DNA of 64,000 nt from Azophilus sp965220835. GTDB taxonomy: Bacteria; Pseudomonadota; Gammaproteobacteria; Pseudomonadales; Azotimanducaceae. Numbering within the stretch: the stretch's first letter is position 1; each line of letters starts with the position of its first letter. Where the stretch lies: the NCBI GenBank assembly GCA_965220835.1, contig OZ244842.1, forward strand, positions 4,197,032 through 4,261,031. Direction: 5' to 3'. Of this stretch, positions 31,853 to 40,068 are shown piece by piece. Under the pieces are notes generated by a model. It was not told the DNA's origin and searched no databases. It was given only the letters and a program-made list of their open reading frames with translations. The position numbers and the translations under genes were made by a program.

Positions 31853-34051
31853 TCAGTTGCCCTCGAAGCTGTAGCTGACCTCCAATCCGTAGGTGCGCGG
31901 CGGTCGGGTGGCGGCGTAGCTCCAAAGGCCGGCCACATCGAAGCCGATGCCGTAGCCGTCTTCCTTCGCCAAGTTGCGCCCGAACAGGCTCAGCCGCATG
32001 GCCCCAACCTCGTAGTTGGCCGAAGCGTTGATGAGGTGCTGGGCGGCGTTGGTCAACTCCGGCTTGTTGGCGAAATCCACTTCGTGCTTGCCGAGGTAGC
32101 GCCAGCCGAAGGTCAGCCAAGCTTGGCCGCTGCCCACGGACCATTCGTAAGTGGCGCTGAGCGCGGCGGTGACGTCCGGTGCCCGGCGGATTTCGAGATC
32201 GGAAAGATCTTGGGCACCGGTGGGGCCGATGAACTCGAAGTCATCGTACTCGGCGCTAAGCAGACCGAGGTTGCCACGCAGGCTTAAGCCCGGCGCTGGC
32301 AGCCATTGGGCATCCACCTCCAGCCCGTAGATTTCCGCGGTGGAAGCGTTGGTCACCAAGGTCACCTGCCCAGTGCCGCTGGTGGTGGACGGGAGTTGCA
32401 GTTCCTCCTGCTTGTCTTCGTAGTCCATCAGAAAGGCGGCCACGTTGACGCGCAGGGCACCGTCGAGCCAATCGGACTTCAGCCCTAGCTCGAGGTTGGT
32501 GACCGTTTCCTCGTCGTAAGGCGTCGTCGCATTCTCCAGGTTGTCCACCCGGCCATTGAAGCCTCCGCTGCGGTAGCCCACGGAGTAAGTGCCGTAAACG
32601 GCGGCGTCGTCGCTAATGCGGTACAGCAGGCCGGCCTTGGGCGTGAACTTGCTCCAATCGTCGCTGGCGGTGGCAGTCACCTCGCCCGATTGGTCGGTGT
32701 CCTTCTCGTCCTCCGTGTACCGGCCGCCCAAGGTTAGCGTCAACTGGTCGCTGAGATCGTAGTCCGCCTCGAAGAACAGCGCCCAGGACTGGGAGTCCTG
32801 TCGGGAGGTCTGCGGCAGGTCCAGCACCACGTTGGGCACCGCGAAGCCGATGTAGCTGCGCAGGCGGATTTCGTACTCCGAATCCCAGATGTAGGCTCCG
32901 GCGGTGCCCCGCAGGCGGGAGCCCGGGTCGTCCAGGGTCAGGCGCAGTTCGTGGGAGCTTTGTTCGTACTCCGCAGGGCGGGTGGTGTGGAACAGTTCCG
33001 GCGGCACGGCATCCCAGTCGGTGAGCACGGTCTCCTCGGTCTCCCAGGAGCCGAAGATGTAATCAAGGCTTAAGGCGTCGGTCAGGCTCCAGCGCAGTTC
33101 AAGGATGTGGGTGTCCGCATCAAAGGTGGCGTCGTCGGGGCCCACGAGATCCTGGGTGGTCTTCCAGCGGTCGCCGGACACTGGGGTTTTCGTGTCTGGC
33201 GAGCAGAAGCCGAATCCGCTGCAAAAGAGCTGCCCGGGCTGGCCCACGTTGAGCAGCGGCGGGGTGTCTTGGTCCGTGCGCTCGATCTGGGTGGTGTATT
33301 CCAGTTCCAACACCTCGCTAGGCGTCAGCAGCACGTTGGCGCCGAAGGATTGATACTCCACGCGCCCTTCGTCCCGGCCGGTGTTCAGGTTGTCGTAGTA
33401 GCCTTCGTTCTGGTCATCCAAGGCGCCGGTCAGCTTGACGGCCACCCGGTCGCCGAGGCCAAAGTTGGCCAACCCCTCCAAGCGCAGGTGGTCGTAGTTG
33501 CCGTAGCTTGCCCGAATCTTGCCCCCGGTTTCGCCGGTGGGCTGGCTGCGGCGCAGGTGCACCACGCCGCCGATGGTGTTGCGGCCAAACAGAGTGCCTT
33601 GGGGGCCGCGCAAGACCTCCACGCTCTCCAGGTCAATGGCTTGGGTGATGCCCCCAGTCATGGTGCCGAGGAAGATGCCATCCACCACCACGCCCACGGC
33701 GGGGTCAAAGTTCTTCTCCACCTCCGAGACGCCAATGCCCCGGATGTAGGCCGCGGCGACGCCTCCCGGCCCTTGTGCGGTGTCGTCCAGCACCAGATTG
33801 GGCGAGACGAACACCAGATCCCGCAGGTCACGGGCGAAGGCCTGCTCGATCTCCGTTTGGTTCAGCGCGCTGATGGCGATGCCGACGTCCTGAATGTTCT
33901 CCTCCCGCTTGCGGGCCGAGACCACGATCTCCTCGATGACCTGGGCGCCGCCTTGAGCCAGCGCGGGCAGCGGCTGCGCCAAAAGCAGCACCAGCGCGAC
34001 GGCCGGAAAGGCGAGACGACGAAAAACAACGGGCAGTAGTTGCGCTTGCAT
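31853..34051 (-). CDS. TonB-dependent outer-membrane receptor
   Basis: The 732-residue protein has a signal peptide ending in PALAQ. The TonB box-like segment EEIVVSARKREENIQDVGIA follows, then the plug domain (about 45-170; IRGIGVSEV, VEVLRGPQGTLFGRNTIGG) and a 22-strand beta barrel to the end. The plug motifs match the large receptor group of sphingomonads and marine gammaproteobacteria that take up complex organic compounds or metal chelates. The substrate is not evident. The quinoprotein dehydrogenase lies 211 bases downstream on the same strand, so the two may form one uptake/oxidation unit. Confidence 0.93.
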   Translation of the reverse strand: MQAQLLPVVFRRLAFPAVALVLLLAQPLPALAQGGAQVIEEIVVSARKREENIQDVGIAISALNQTEIEQAFARDLRDLVFVSPNLVLDDTAQGPGGVAAAYIRGIGVSEVEKNFDPAVGVVVDGIFLGTMTGGITQAIDLESVEVLRGPQGTLFGRNTIGGVVHLRRSQPTGETGGKIRASYGNYDHLRLEGLANFGLGDRVAVKLTGALDDQNEGYYDNLNTGRDEGRVEYQSFGANVLLTPSEVLELEYTTQIERTDQDTPPLLNVGQPGQLFCSGFGFCSPDTKTPVSGDRWKTTQDLVGPDDATFDADTHILELRWSLTDALSLDYIFGSWETEETVLTDWDAVPPELFHTTRPAEYEQSSHELRLTLDDPGSRLRGTAGAYIWDSEYEIRLRSYIGFAVPNVVLDLPQTSRQDSQSWALFFEADYDLSDQLTLTLGGRYTEDEKDTDQSGEVTATASDDWSKFTPKAGLLYRISDDAAVYGTYSVGYRSGGFNGRVDNLENATTPYDEETVTNLELGLKSDWLDGALRVNVAAFLMDYEDKQEELQLPSTTSGTGQVTLVTNASTAEIYGLEVDAQWLPAPGLSLRGNLGLLSAEYDDFEFIGPTGAQDLSDLEIRRAPDVTAALSATYEWSVGSGQAWLTFGWRYLGKHEVDFANKPELTNAAQHLINASANYEVGAMRLSLFGRNLAKEDGYGIGFDVAGLWSYAATRPPRTYGLEVSYSFEGN

Positions 34052-34164
34052 GGGTAGTGAGTCCTCCTCTTTCCGTGAAGCAGCACGGCAAAAGCCGTTC
34101 CCTCAGGCACCGACCGGCGCCGTTAGTGCGCAACCCCACAGCATACCAGCCCACCCTCGCCGAA

Positions 34165-34320
34165 TTAAGGGTCGAACAGCACCCCGGGCATCTTGGGCGC
34201 CTCCCAAGGCGTGGACTTGCGCTCGAAGCGGCGCAGCGTCCACGGGCTGGCCACCGCCCCGTCACGCATGACGGCCGCCTGCGGGAAGCGTAGCTTCCCG
34301 ATGACGAACCTGCGGTTCGC
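34165..34320 (-). pseudogene. Unrecognised C-terminal gene fragment beside the IS remnant
   Basis: On the minus strand this piece reads AAVMRDGAVASPWTLRRF and then WEAPKMPGVLFDP before a stop at 34165. It looks like the end of a real coding region, but I cannot name the family. It follows the broken transposase without a start of its own. Small hairpins (CGAACCGCAGGTTCG and GGGAAGC/GCTTCCC) separate the two. It is probably debris of an insertion or rearrangement. Confidence 0.35.
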
Positions 34321-34613
34321 CTACAGCGCCGGGTCCAGCCGCAGACGGCCGTGGTCGTTGAGGTCTTCGTGCCCAAGGAGGAGGCCGTAAACCTGCTGCC
34401 GGATGATGTCACGGGTGGCGTGGACAACGCTTTTGCGGCGTCAGCCCTCGCGATGGCGTCGGCCGCCGCCAAGGTCAGCCCCATCCGGCGGTCAGCCTCC
34501 GCCAGCAGCATCGCGCCGCCGTTGGAAGTGACCTCCGCGCCCGTGAACTCGGCCTCGACGGCGCGCCTTTTCGAGCGTGAAAAACGGATCCCATCGTGGT
34601 AGCGTTTCGTCAC
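34321..34613 (-). pseudogene. IS1380-family transposase remnant, truncated and frameshifted
   Basis: From the GTG at 34613 the minus strand reads YHDGIRFSRSKRRAVEAEF and then TSNGGAMLLAEADRRMGL, the N-terminus of IS1380 transposases. After a frameshift near 34440 it continues as DIIRQQVYGLLLGHEDLNDH and GRLRLDPAL before a stop at 34321. Only about 95 of some 450 residues remain and the DDE catalytic core is missing, so it is dead. It marks past mobile-element activity next to the tRNA-Val gene and the A/T-rich carbamoyltransferase. Confidence 0.8.
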
Positions 34614-34757
34614 GGCGGCTGCCTCTCTTAAGATGGAGCTAACACCTTGAGTTTTCAGGGGCATTCCACCGTTCATCAACTACATTCGTGCAATATGCGG
34701 GACAGGCAGAACAACCGGCTAGAATCCGCATCCCTGTTGCCCCCAGGGTAATACGCT

Positions 34758-34834
34758 AGGCGCGTAGCCCAGTTGGTTGGAGCGCTGTCTTGACATGGCA
34801 GAGGTCGGCGGTTCGAATCCGCCCGTGCCTACCA
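34758..34834 (+). tRNA. tRNA-Val (GAC anticodon)
   Basis: A 77-nt cloverleaf. The acceptor stem AGGCGCG pairs with CGTGCCT (one G-U). The D-loop is in AGCCCAGTTGGTTGGAGC. The anticodon stem-loop CTGTC-TTGACAT-GGCAG carries GAC, and the T-arm is GGCGGTTCGAATCCGCC. CCA is encoded at 34832-34834. GAC reads valine codons GUC and GUU. Like other tRNA genes it is a possible integration target. An A/T-rich gene follows about 100 bases downstream. Confidence 0.95.
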
Positions 34835-34941
34835 ATCCAATTGGGTCCGGTCATTGTGGAATGGGCTGGTATCAAGTCATCAACCCAGCTAAGCACCACT
34901 GATTCGGAATAACCGGAATATCCCGACTATTTGGAATTTCA

Positions 34942-35883
34942 ATGAAGCATGTCCCCAACCTGAAGGGCCTATCTGCCAAGGAAATTTCTGAGATTCTCGA
35001 CAAGGCTGCCGAGATCAAGGCTAGCCCCTTGGATTTCGCCCAAAGTCTGGCGTTTGAATCCCTAGCCATGCTGTTTCAAAAAACGAGCACGCGAACGCGC
35101 GTTTCTTTCGAAGTGGCGATGGCGCAGTTGGGAGGCCACGCAATTCACTTGGATTGGGCTGCTTCGAATTTTGGTTTGTCGAAGATTGAATACGAAACCG
35201 AGTATCTTTCCCGAAACGTCACGAGCATCATGGCGCGCCTCCTGCATCATAGTGATTTGCAGGAAGTTGTGGGTGCAAGCAAGGTGCCCGTAATCAATGG
35301 TTGCTGCGAGAAGTTCCACCCCTGTCAGGCATTGACTGACGTTTTGACAATGCAGGAGTTCTGGGAAGGAGATGTCAGGGAATCACATCTAGCGTACCTT
35401 GGGGTGCAAAATAACGTTACCAATTCGCTTGTGCTGATTTTTGACAAGCTGGGATTGCAACTCACGCTTGCAACTCCAGAGCTTCAACCTAGCAGTGAGG
35501 CCTACGATTCTGACGTTCAAACTATCATCAACGCCAACCCGCGCATCAACCATGATCCGGATGCGAGGTCGGCTGTGCAGTCCGCAGATTTTGTCTACAC
35601 GGACACGTGGATTGATATGCAGTACTTTAACGATGCCGACCATGCCGTGGAGCAAGAAAAACGCATTGAGGAGATGATGCCGTACCAGCTTAATCGTGAA
35701 CTTCTTGATGGGATTGAATGCAGAATCATGCACGATATGCCGATTCATCCGGGGTACGAGATTACAGACGATATGGTCCGGGATCCGCGTTCGATCATTT
35801 TTTCCCAATCATCCAATCGACTCCATAGCCAAAAGGGCCTGTTGTGGTGGCTCTATAGAGAAGCCAAAAAAGGAGAAGTGTAG
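34942..35883 (+). CDS. Divergent carbamoyltransferase of the ornithine/aspartate transcarbamylase family
   Basis: The 313-residue protein has the carbamoyl-phosphate site STRTRVSFE (about residues 49-57) and HPCQALTD, as in ornithine carbamoyltransferase (OTC). The second-substrate features are altered. The SMG loop of OTC (TDxWxSMG) reads TDTWIDMQ, and the HCLP motif with its substrate-binding Cys reads HDMPIHPGYEIT. It may use another amine or amino acid. Codon use is much richer in A/T than in all neighbours. It lies just after tRNA-Val and an IS1380 remnant, which suggests transfer. The ATG at 34942 is preceded by TTTGGAATTTCA without a strong RBS. Confidence 0.8.
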   Translation: MKHVPNLKGLSAKEISEILDKAAEIKASPLDFAQSLAFESLAMLFQKTSTRTRVSFEVAMAQLGGHAIHLDWAASNFGLSKIEYETEYLSRNVTSIMARLLHHSDLQEVVGASKVPVINGCCEKFHPCQALTDVLTMQEFWEGDVRESHLAYLGVQNNVTNSLVLIFDKLGLQLTLATPELQPSSEAYDSDVQTIINANPRINHDPDARSAVQSADFVYTDTWIDMQYFNDADHAVEQEKRIEEMMPYQLNRELLDGIECRIMHDMPIHPGYEITDDMVRDPRSIIFSQSSNRLHSQKGLLWWLYREAKKGEV

Positions 35884-36108
35884 AACTTCACGGCCTGAGG
35901 ATTGAGCGAAGTCGCCGGCTGACCAGCCGCTCGCATCCGGGCCGGGCCTATATCGCCGGGTCGCCGCAACCCTCGCCCCGCAGCCGTCCTGACATCCCCC
36001 AGCGCTGTCCCCAGCGCGCTGCTGGGCCGCTCCGTAAGGCAACAGGCCGCTCCCCAAGGCGACCCGCCGGGTTTGACGTCAGCAAAACTCCAACTGGCCG
36101 CGGGCTCG
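35884..36108. other. Intergenic stretch with no recognised feature
   Basis: Between the carbamoyltransferase and the 8-bp repeat the sequence is G/C-rich again and has short self-complementary pieces (for example GGCCGCTCC repeated at about 36030 and 36047). I see no start with an RBS and no terminator with a T run. The change in base composition at about 35885 marks the right end of the A/T-rich segment. Confidence 0.4.
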
Positions 36109-36156
36109 CAGGCCCGCAGGCCCGCAGGCCCGCAGGCCCGCAGGCCCGCAGGCCCG
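36109..36156. repeat. Six tandem CAGGCCCG octamers
   Basis: CAGGCCCG is repeated exactly six times without change from 36109 to 36156. The identity of the units, unlike the diverged longer repeats elsewhere, points to recent slippage. It lies about 20 bases upstream of the -10 region of the 6S RNA gene and may change the spacing of upstream promoter elements. Confidence 0.9.
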
Positions 36157-36194
36157 TGCGGCCCCCGCATTTCATTTTGGTTATACTCAGCCCC

Positions 36195-36384
36195 TGTCTC
36201 CTGGGGTGTTCGCCAGTTGGTGTCGTCCTTGAGCCGTTATAGAAACGAAAGGGGGCTTGGCGATGGTGACGGTGTGCTTGCCTGTGCCGGGTTTCGTTCC
36301 GCACGGGATGCCTTAGGCACCGCCTGGGTCTCCGCCTTGAACCGCAACGGTTCAGGGCTATCCATCAGCGGCATCTTCGGGAGA
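36195..36384 (+). ncRNA. ssrS: 6S RNA
   Basis: The region folds as 6S RNA, the regulator that sequesters sigma70 RNA polymerase. The 5' end CTCCTGGGG and 3' end TCTTCGGGAGA form the closing stem. The conserved pieces TTGAGCCGTTAT, CCTTGAACCGCAACGG and CAGGGCTA are present, then AGCGGCATC, in the order seen in gammaproteobacterial 6S RNA. A -10-like TTATACT lies at 36181-36187. The gene stands directly before fau, as in E. coli and Pseudomonas. The exact ends are approximate. Confidence 0.88.
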
Positions 36385-36385
36385 C

Positions 36386-37090
36386 TTGCTCATCAGCGAT
36401 GAGCGGCAGGCCCTGCGCCGCCGCCATCGCTCGATGCGGCGACGCCTTTCCGCCCGCCAGCAACGGCGGCATGCCGAAGCCGTGCGCCGCCACTTCCTGG
36501 CCTCGCCCTTGGCTTGGCGCAGCCGGCGCATCGCCGCCTACCTCAGCGTTGACGGCGAATTGGACCTGCGCCCGCTCCTTGATCGCCTGCATCGGATGCG
36601 CAAGCTGCTGGCCCTACCGGTCGTTGAGAGGAGCCTTCAGCTAGGGGAGCGCGAGGGGCTTGCCCCTCGCATAAATGGCCTTCAGCTAGGGGAGCAAGCG
36701 AGCGCCCCTCGCTTCGCGAGGGGGGGTTCCACAAGCAGGATCAGTCGTATGTCTTTCTTTATCCACAGCCCCGAGGCCCCGCTCACCCGAAACCGCTTCG
36801 GCATCGAGGAGCCGCCGCTTAGCGCCCCTTGGATCAACACCCGGGCGCTGGACTTGGTGCTTGCCCCGCTGGTGGCCTTTGACGATCAGGGCAACCGGCT
36901 GGGCATGGGCGGCGGCTTTTACGACCAACACTTCGGCGCCTTGCCCAAGCGCCTGCATCCGTTGCTGGTGGGCGTCGCCCATGAGCTTCAGCGCGCCGAG
37001 GCGCTGCCGGCAGCGCCTTGGGACGTGCCCTTGGACGGCATCCTCACCGAATCGGGTTGGCGAACCTTCAGCCCGCGCATGGGGTTTTGA
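36386..37090 (+). CDS. fau: 5-formyltetrahydrofolate cyclo-ligase
   Basis: Converts 5-formyl-THF to 5,10-methenyl-THF with ATP. The 234-residue protein has basic RRRHRSMRRRLS at the start, RIAAYLSVDGELD, NRFGIEEP and the ATP/Mg loop LGMGGGFYDQHFG. Residues ~83-115 (SLQLGEREGLAPRINGLQLG and following) have no counterpart in other cyclo-ligases. They are encoded by a copy of the 42-bp repeat family found near hemB. The frame is intact and the conserved motifs on both sides are kept. The start is a TTG at 36386, at the 3' end of 6S RNA. Confidence 0.92.
   Translation: MLISDERQALRRRHRSMRRRLSARQQRRHAEAVRRHFLASPLAWRSRRIAAYLSVDGELDLRPLLDRLHRMRKLLALPVVERSLQLGEREGLAPRINGLQLGEQASAPRFARGGSTSRISRMSFFIHSPEAPLTRNRFGIEEPPLSAPWINTRALDLVLAPLVAFDDQGNRLGMGGGFYDQHFGALPKRLHPLLVGVAHELQRAEALPAAPWDVPLDGILTESGWRTFSPRMGF
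36631..36727 (+). repeat. In-frame copy of the 42-bp repeat family inside fau
   Basis: GAGCCTTCAGCTAGGGGAGC, GCGAGGGGCTTGCCCCTCGC and, after ATAAATG, GCCTTCAGCTAGGGGAGCAA and GCCCCTCGCTTCGCGAGGGG follow one another here. The reverse complement of 28486-28570 has the same blocks in the same order with few substitutions. The piece adds about 33 codons without a stop. It also contains perfect or near-perfect palindromes (GCGAGGGGC/GCCCCTCGC), so it would form hairpins in the mRNA. Confidence 0.88.
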
Positions 37091-37091
37091 C

Positions 37092-37643
37092 GTGGCCGTT
37101 CGCCGGATCATCCGCATGGGACACCCCACCCTGCGCCAAGTGGCCGCTCCGGTGGATCCGGCCGTTTTGGATAAGCCGGCCTTCAAGCAGCTGGTGGCGG
37201 ACATGGTCGACACCCTCCACGACTACGGCGGCGTCGGCTTGGCCGCGCCGCAGATCAACGAGCCCGTTCGCTTGGCCGTCATCGAAATCCCCGGCGGGCC
37301 AACTCGCTACGGCGAGGTGCCGCACATGCCGCTCACCGCGTTCGTCAATCCCGAGGTGCAGGTGCTCGACGACGCGCCCAACGGCGTCTGGGAGGGCTGT
37401 CTGTCCGTGCCCGGCCTGCGGGGCTACGTGGAAAGGCCTGGGCACATCGCGGTCAGCGCCCTGAACCTCGCCGGGCAGCGCATCAGCCTTGAACTCAAGG
37501 GCTTCCTCGCCACCGTGTTTCAGCATGAGTTTGACCACTTGGATGGCAAGCTCTACATCGACCGGATCACCGACACTGCCAAGCTGATGTTCGACGATGA
37601 GTACCTGCGCTACGAGGCCGAACCCCCAGCAGGCGCGGCCTAG
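37092..37643 (+). CDS. def: Peptide deformylase
   Basis: Removes the N-formyl group from nascent proteins. The 183-residue protein has all three motifs: GVGLAAPQ (motif 1, about residue 47), EGCLSVPG (motif 2, metal Cys) and HEFDHLDG (motif 3, HExxH metal His pair and catalytic Glu). The GTG at 37092 lies one base after the fau stop, so it is probably translated by coupling. The def/fmt operon usual in other bacteria is not present; here it is downstream of fau. Confidence 0.96.
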   Translation: MAVRRIIRMGHPTLRQVAAPVDPAVLDKPAFKQLVADMVDTLHDYGGVGLAAPQINEPVRLAVIEIPGGPTRYGEVPHMPLTAFVNPEVQVLDDAPNGVWEGCLSVPGLRGYVERPGHIAVSALNLAGQRISLELKGFLATVFQHEFDHLDGKLYIDRITDTAKLMFDDEYLRYEAEPPAGAA

Positions 37644-37738
37644 GCGATTCCGGCAGCGGAACTCACGGCTGCAAATCCGCTGCGCTGCGCGGGTTTTCAG
37701 CGGGTTTCCGCGGTCGCGACTTCCGAAGGCAGCAGCGC

Positions 37739-39274
37739 CTAGCGCAGAAACAACTCGTAAGCCGGATTGCCGGTCTCCTCCCAGTAGCGGTAGCCGATTC
37801 GGTCCAGGTATTCGGACAGGGCGCTGCGCTCCTCGGGCCCCGCTTCGAAGCCAGCCAGCACCCGCCCCCAGGCGGAGCCGTGGTTGCGGTAGTGGAACAT
37901 GGTGATGTTCCAGTGGCTGCCTAGGCCTTCCAGGAACTCAAGCAGGGCGCCGGGGCGCTCCGGGAACTCGAATCGGTACAGCAACTCCGGTTTGGCCCGG
38001 AAGGCGTGCCCGCCCACCATGTGCCGCACGTGCAGCTTGGCGGTCTCGTTGTCGGTCATGTCCACCACCGGGTAGCCGGCGGCGCTCAGGCGCTCAATCA
38101 CCGACGCCCGGCCGTCTGCCGATGCCACTTGCAGGCCCACGAAGATGTGCGCCCGGTCCGCATCGGCAAAGCGGTAGTTGAACTCGGTGACGCCCTGTGA
38201 CCCCAAGGCGCGGCAAAAGCGGCGGAAGCTGCCGGCCTGCTCATCGATGGTGACGCCCAGCACCACCTCCCGCCGTTCGCCCACTTCGGCCCGTTCGGAG
38301 ATGTGGCGCAACCGGTCGAAGTTGACGTTCGCGCCGCTGATGATCGCCACGCAGCGGCGCTGCCCGCCCCGCCGCGCAGCAAGGGCCCCGGACTCAACCG
38401 CTTTCTTGAGCCCGGCGACCGCCAAGGCGCCGGCGGGCTCCGCCACCGAGCGGGCATCGTCGAACACGTCCTTGACTGCGCCGCAGATTTCATCAGTGGA
38501 GACCGTCACCACGTCATCCACGCAGGCGCGGGCGATCTTGAACGGCAGCCGGCCGATCTGCGCCACCGACACCCCTTCCGCGAAGCGGTCGAGGGTTTCC
38601 AGCGGCAGGCGCACGCGGCGGCCTGCCGCCAGCGCTGCCTGCAGGCAGGCCGAGCCCTGGGCCTCCACGCCAATCAACCGGGTCGCGGGCCGCAGGTACT
38701 TGATGTAGGCGCCGATGCCGGCGATCAAGCCGCCGCCGCCGACCGGCACGAACACCGCATCGGCATCGGGGCATTGGTGCATGATCTCCACGCCCACCGT
38801 GCCTTGGCCGGCAATCACTTGGGCGTCGTCGTAGGGATGCACCAACACCCGGCCCTCGGCCTGGGCCAGGGACCGCGCCATGGCGGCAGCCTCGTCGTAG
38901 CCGTCGCCATGCAGAATGACGTCGGCGCCAAGGTCGCGAACCGCCTGCACCTTGATGGACGGCGTGTTGCGGGCCATCACCACCTGGGCGTGGATTTGCA
39001 GCTCCCGGGCGGCGAGGGCCACGCCCTGGGCATGATTGCCGGCGGATGAGGCGACCACGCCCCGGGCCCGATCGCGCACCGAAAGCTGCGCCATCCGGTT
39101 GTAAGCGCCGCGCAACTTGAACGAGAAGATGGGCTGCAGGTCCTCACGCTTCAACAGTACGTGAAAGCCGCGCCCCAAGCGCTCCGAAATGCCCCTGGCG
39201 TATTGCAAAGGGGTTTCATTCGCGACATCGTACACGCGGGCGGCAAGGATCTTCTTGACGTAGGGCTCCAACAT
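37739..39274 (-). CDS. ilvA: Threonine dehydratase, biosynthetic
   Basis: Deaminates threonine to 2-oxobutanoate, the first committed step of isoleucine synthesis. At 511 residues it has the PLP catalytic domain (~1-320) with Lys53 in FSFKLRGAYNR and the glycine loop VGGGGLIAGI. Two C-terminal ACT-like regulatory domains follow (~335-420 and 430-511; PERPGALLEFLEGLG), which give isoleucine inhibition in the long IlvA type. The ATG at 39274 is 40 bases from the divergent rpiA start, the order also seen in Pseudomonas. Confidence 0.97.
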   Translation of the reverse strand: MLEPYVKKILAARVYDVANETPLQYARGISERLGRGFHVLLKREDLQPIFSFKLRGAYNRMAQLSVRDRARGVVASSAGNHAQGVALAARELQIHAQVVMARNTPSIKVQAVRDLGADVILHGDGYDEAAAMARSLAQAEGRVLVHPYDDAQVIAGQGTVGVEIMHQCPDADAVFVPVGGGGLIAGIGAYIKYLRPATRLIGVEAQGSACLQAALAAGRRVRLPLETLDRFAEGVSVAQIGRLPFKIARACVDDVVTVSTDEICGAVKDVFDDARSVAEPAGALAVAGLKKAVESGALAARRGGQRRCVAIISGANVNFDRLRHISERAEVGERREVVLGVTIDEQAGSFRRFCRALGSQGVTEFNYRFADADRAHIFVGLQVASADGRASVIERLSAAGYPVVDMTDNETAKLHVRHMVGGHAFRAKPELLYRFEFPERPGALLEFLEGLGSHWNITMFHYRNHGSAWGRVLAGFEAGPEERSALSEYLDRIGYRYWEETGNPAYELFLR

Positions 39275-39313
39275 GGCAGATCGGCAGGCATTCTTGGGCG
39301 AGGGGGTGAGAGT

Positions 39314-39979
39314 ATGGCGCAAGCGGCGCTGAAACGCAGTGCGGCGGAAGCGGCGCTGGCTTACATCGAGCCGCGCTTGGGGCCGAAAACAGTGGTCGGC
39401 GTCGGCACGGGCAGCACCGCGGACTGCTTCATCGACGCCTTGGCAGGGGTCAAGCACAAGTTTGACGCCGCCGTGGCCAGCAGCGATGCGAGTGCCGATC
39501 GCCTGCGCCGCCACGGCATTGCGGTCATCGACCTGAACGCCGCACCCGCCGTGGCCGTCTATGTGGACGGGGCTGACGAGGTGGACCCTGGCCGCTGCCT
39601 GACCAAGGGCGGCGGCGGCGCCTTGACCCGGGAGAAGATCGTGGCCGCTTCAGCGGACGAATTCGTCTGCATCGTTGACGATTCCAAGCAGGTGGAACGC
39701 TTGGGTGCGTTCCCCCTGCCCGTGGAAGTGGTGCCCATGGCCCGGGGCTTGGTGGCGAGGGCGCTGGCGGGCCTCGGCGGCGAACCGGAGTGGCGCCAGG
39801 GTTTCACCACTGACAACGGCAACCTCATCCTTGACGTCCACGGCCTCGACATTGCTGACCCTCCAGCATTGGAGCGGGAGATCAACAACATCGTCGGCAC
39901 GGTCTGCAACGGCCTGTTTGCCGCCAACCGAGCCGACCTGGTCCTAGTGGCCGGCAAGGACAGCGTGCGCCAGCTGTAG
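39314..39979 (+). CDS. rpiA: Ribose-5-phosphate isomerase A
   Basis: Interconverts ribose-5-phosphate and ribulose-5-phosphate in the pentose phosphate pathway. The 221-residue protein has VGVGTGSTADCFIDAL (phosphate loop), ASSDASADRLRRHGI, DGADEVDP (catalytic Asp) and TKGGGGALTREKI with the catalytic Glu, plus FTTDNGNLILD. GTGAG lies 4 to 8 bases before the ATG. It works with the transketolase encoded at 44.8-46.8 kb. Confidence 0.97.
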   Translation: MAQAALKRSAAEAALAYIEPRLGPKTVVGVGTGSTADCFIDALAGVKHKFDAAVASSDASADRLRRHGIAVIDLNAAPAVAVYVDGADEVDPGRCLTKGGGGALTREKIVAASADEFVCIVDDSKQVERLGAFPLPVEVVPMARGLVARALAGLGGEPEWRQGFTTDNGNLILDVHGLDIADPPALEREINNIVGTVCNGLFAANRADLVLVAGKDSVRQL

Positions 39980-40068
39980 CTTGCATGAAACCAGTTTTCA
40001 ACTTATTGATTTTCAAGCATTCATTTGTGCGGGGAATCGTTCCTCCGATCTGGCTCCGAGAATCGGTA

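Noticed and set aside
34942..35883. Plain ornithine carbamoyltransferase (argF) assignment
   Set aside because: The SMG loop and the HCLP motif, both needed for ornithine binding and catalysis, are changed, so only the family is called.
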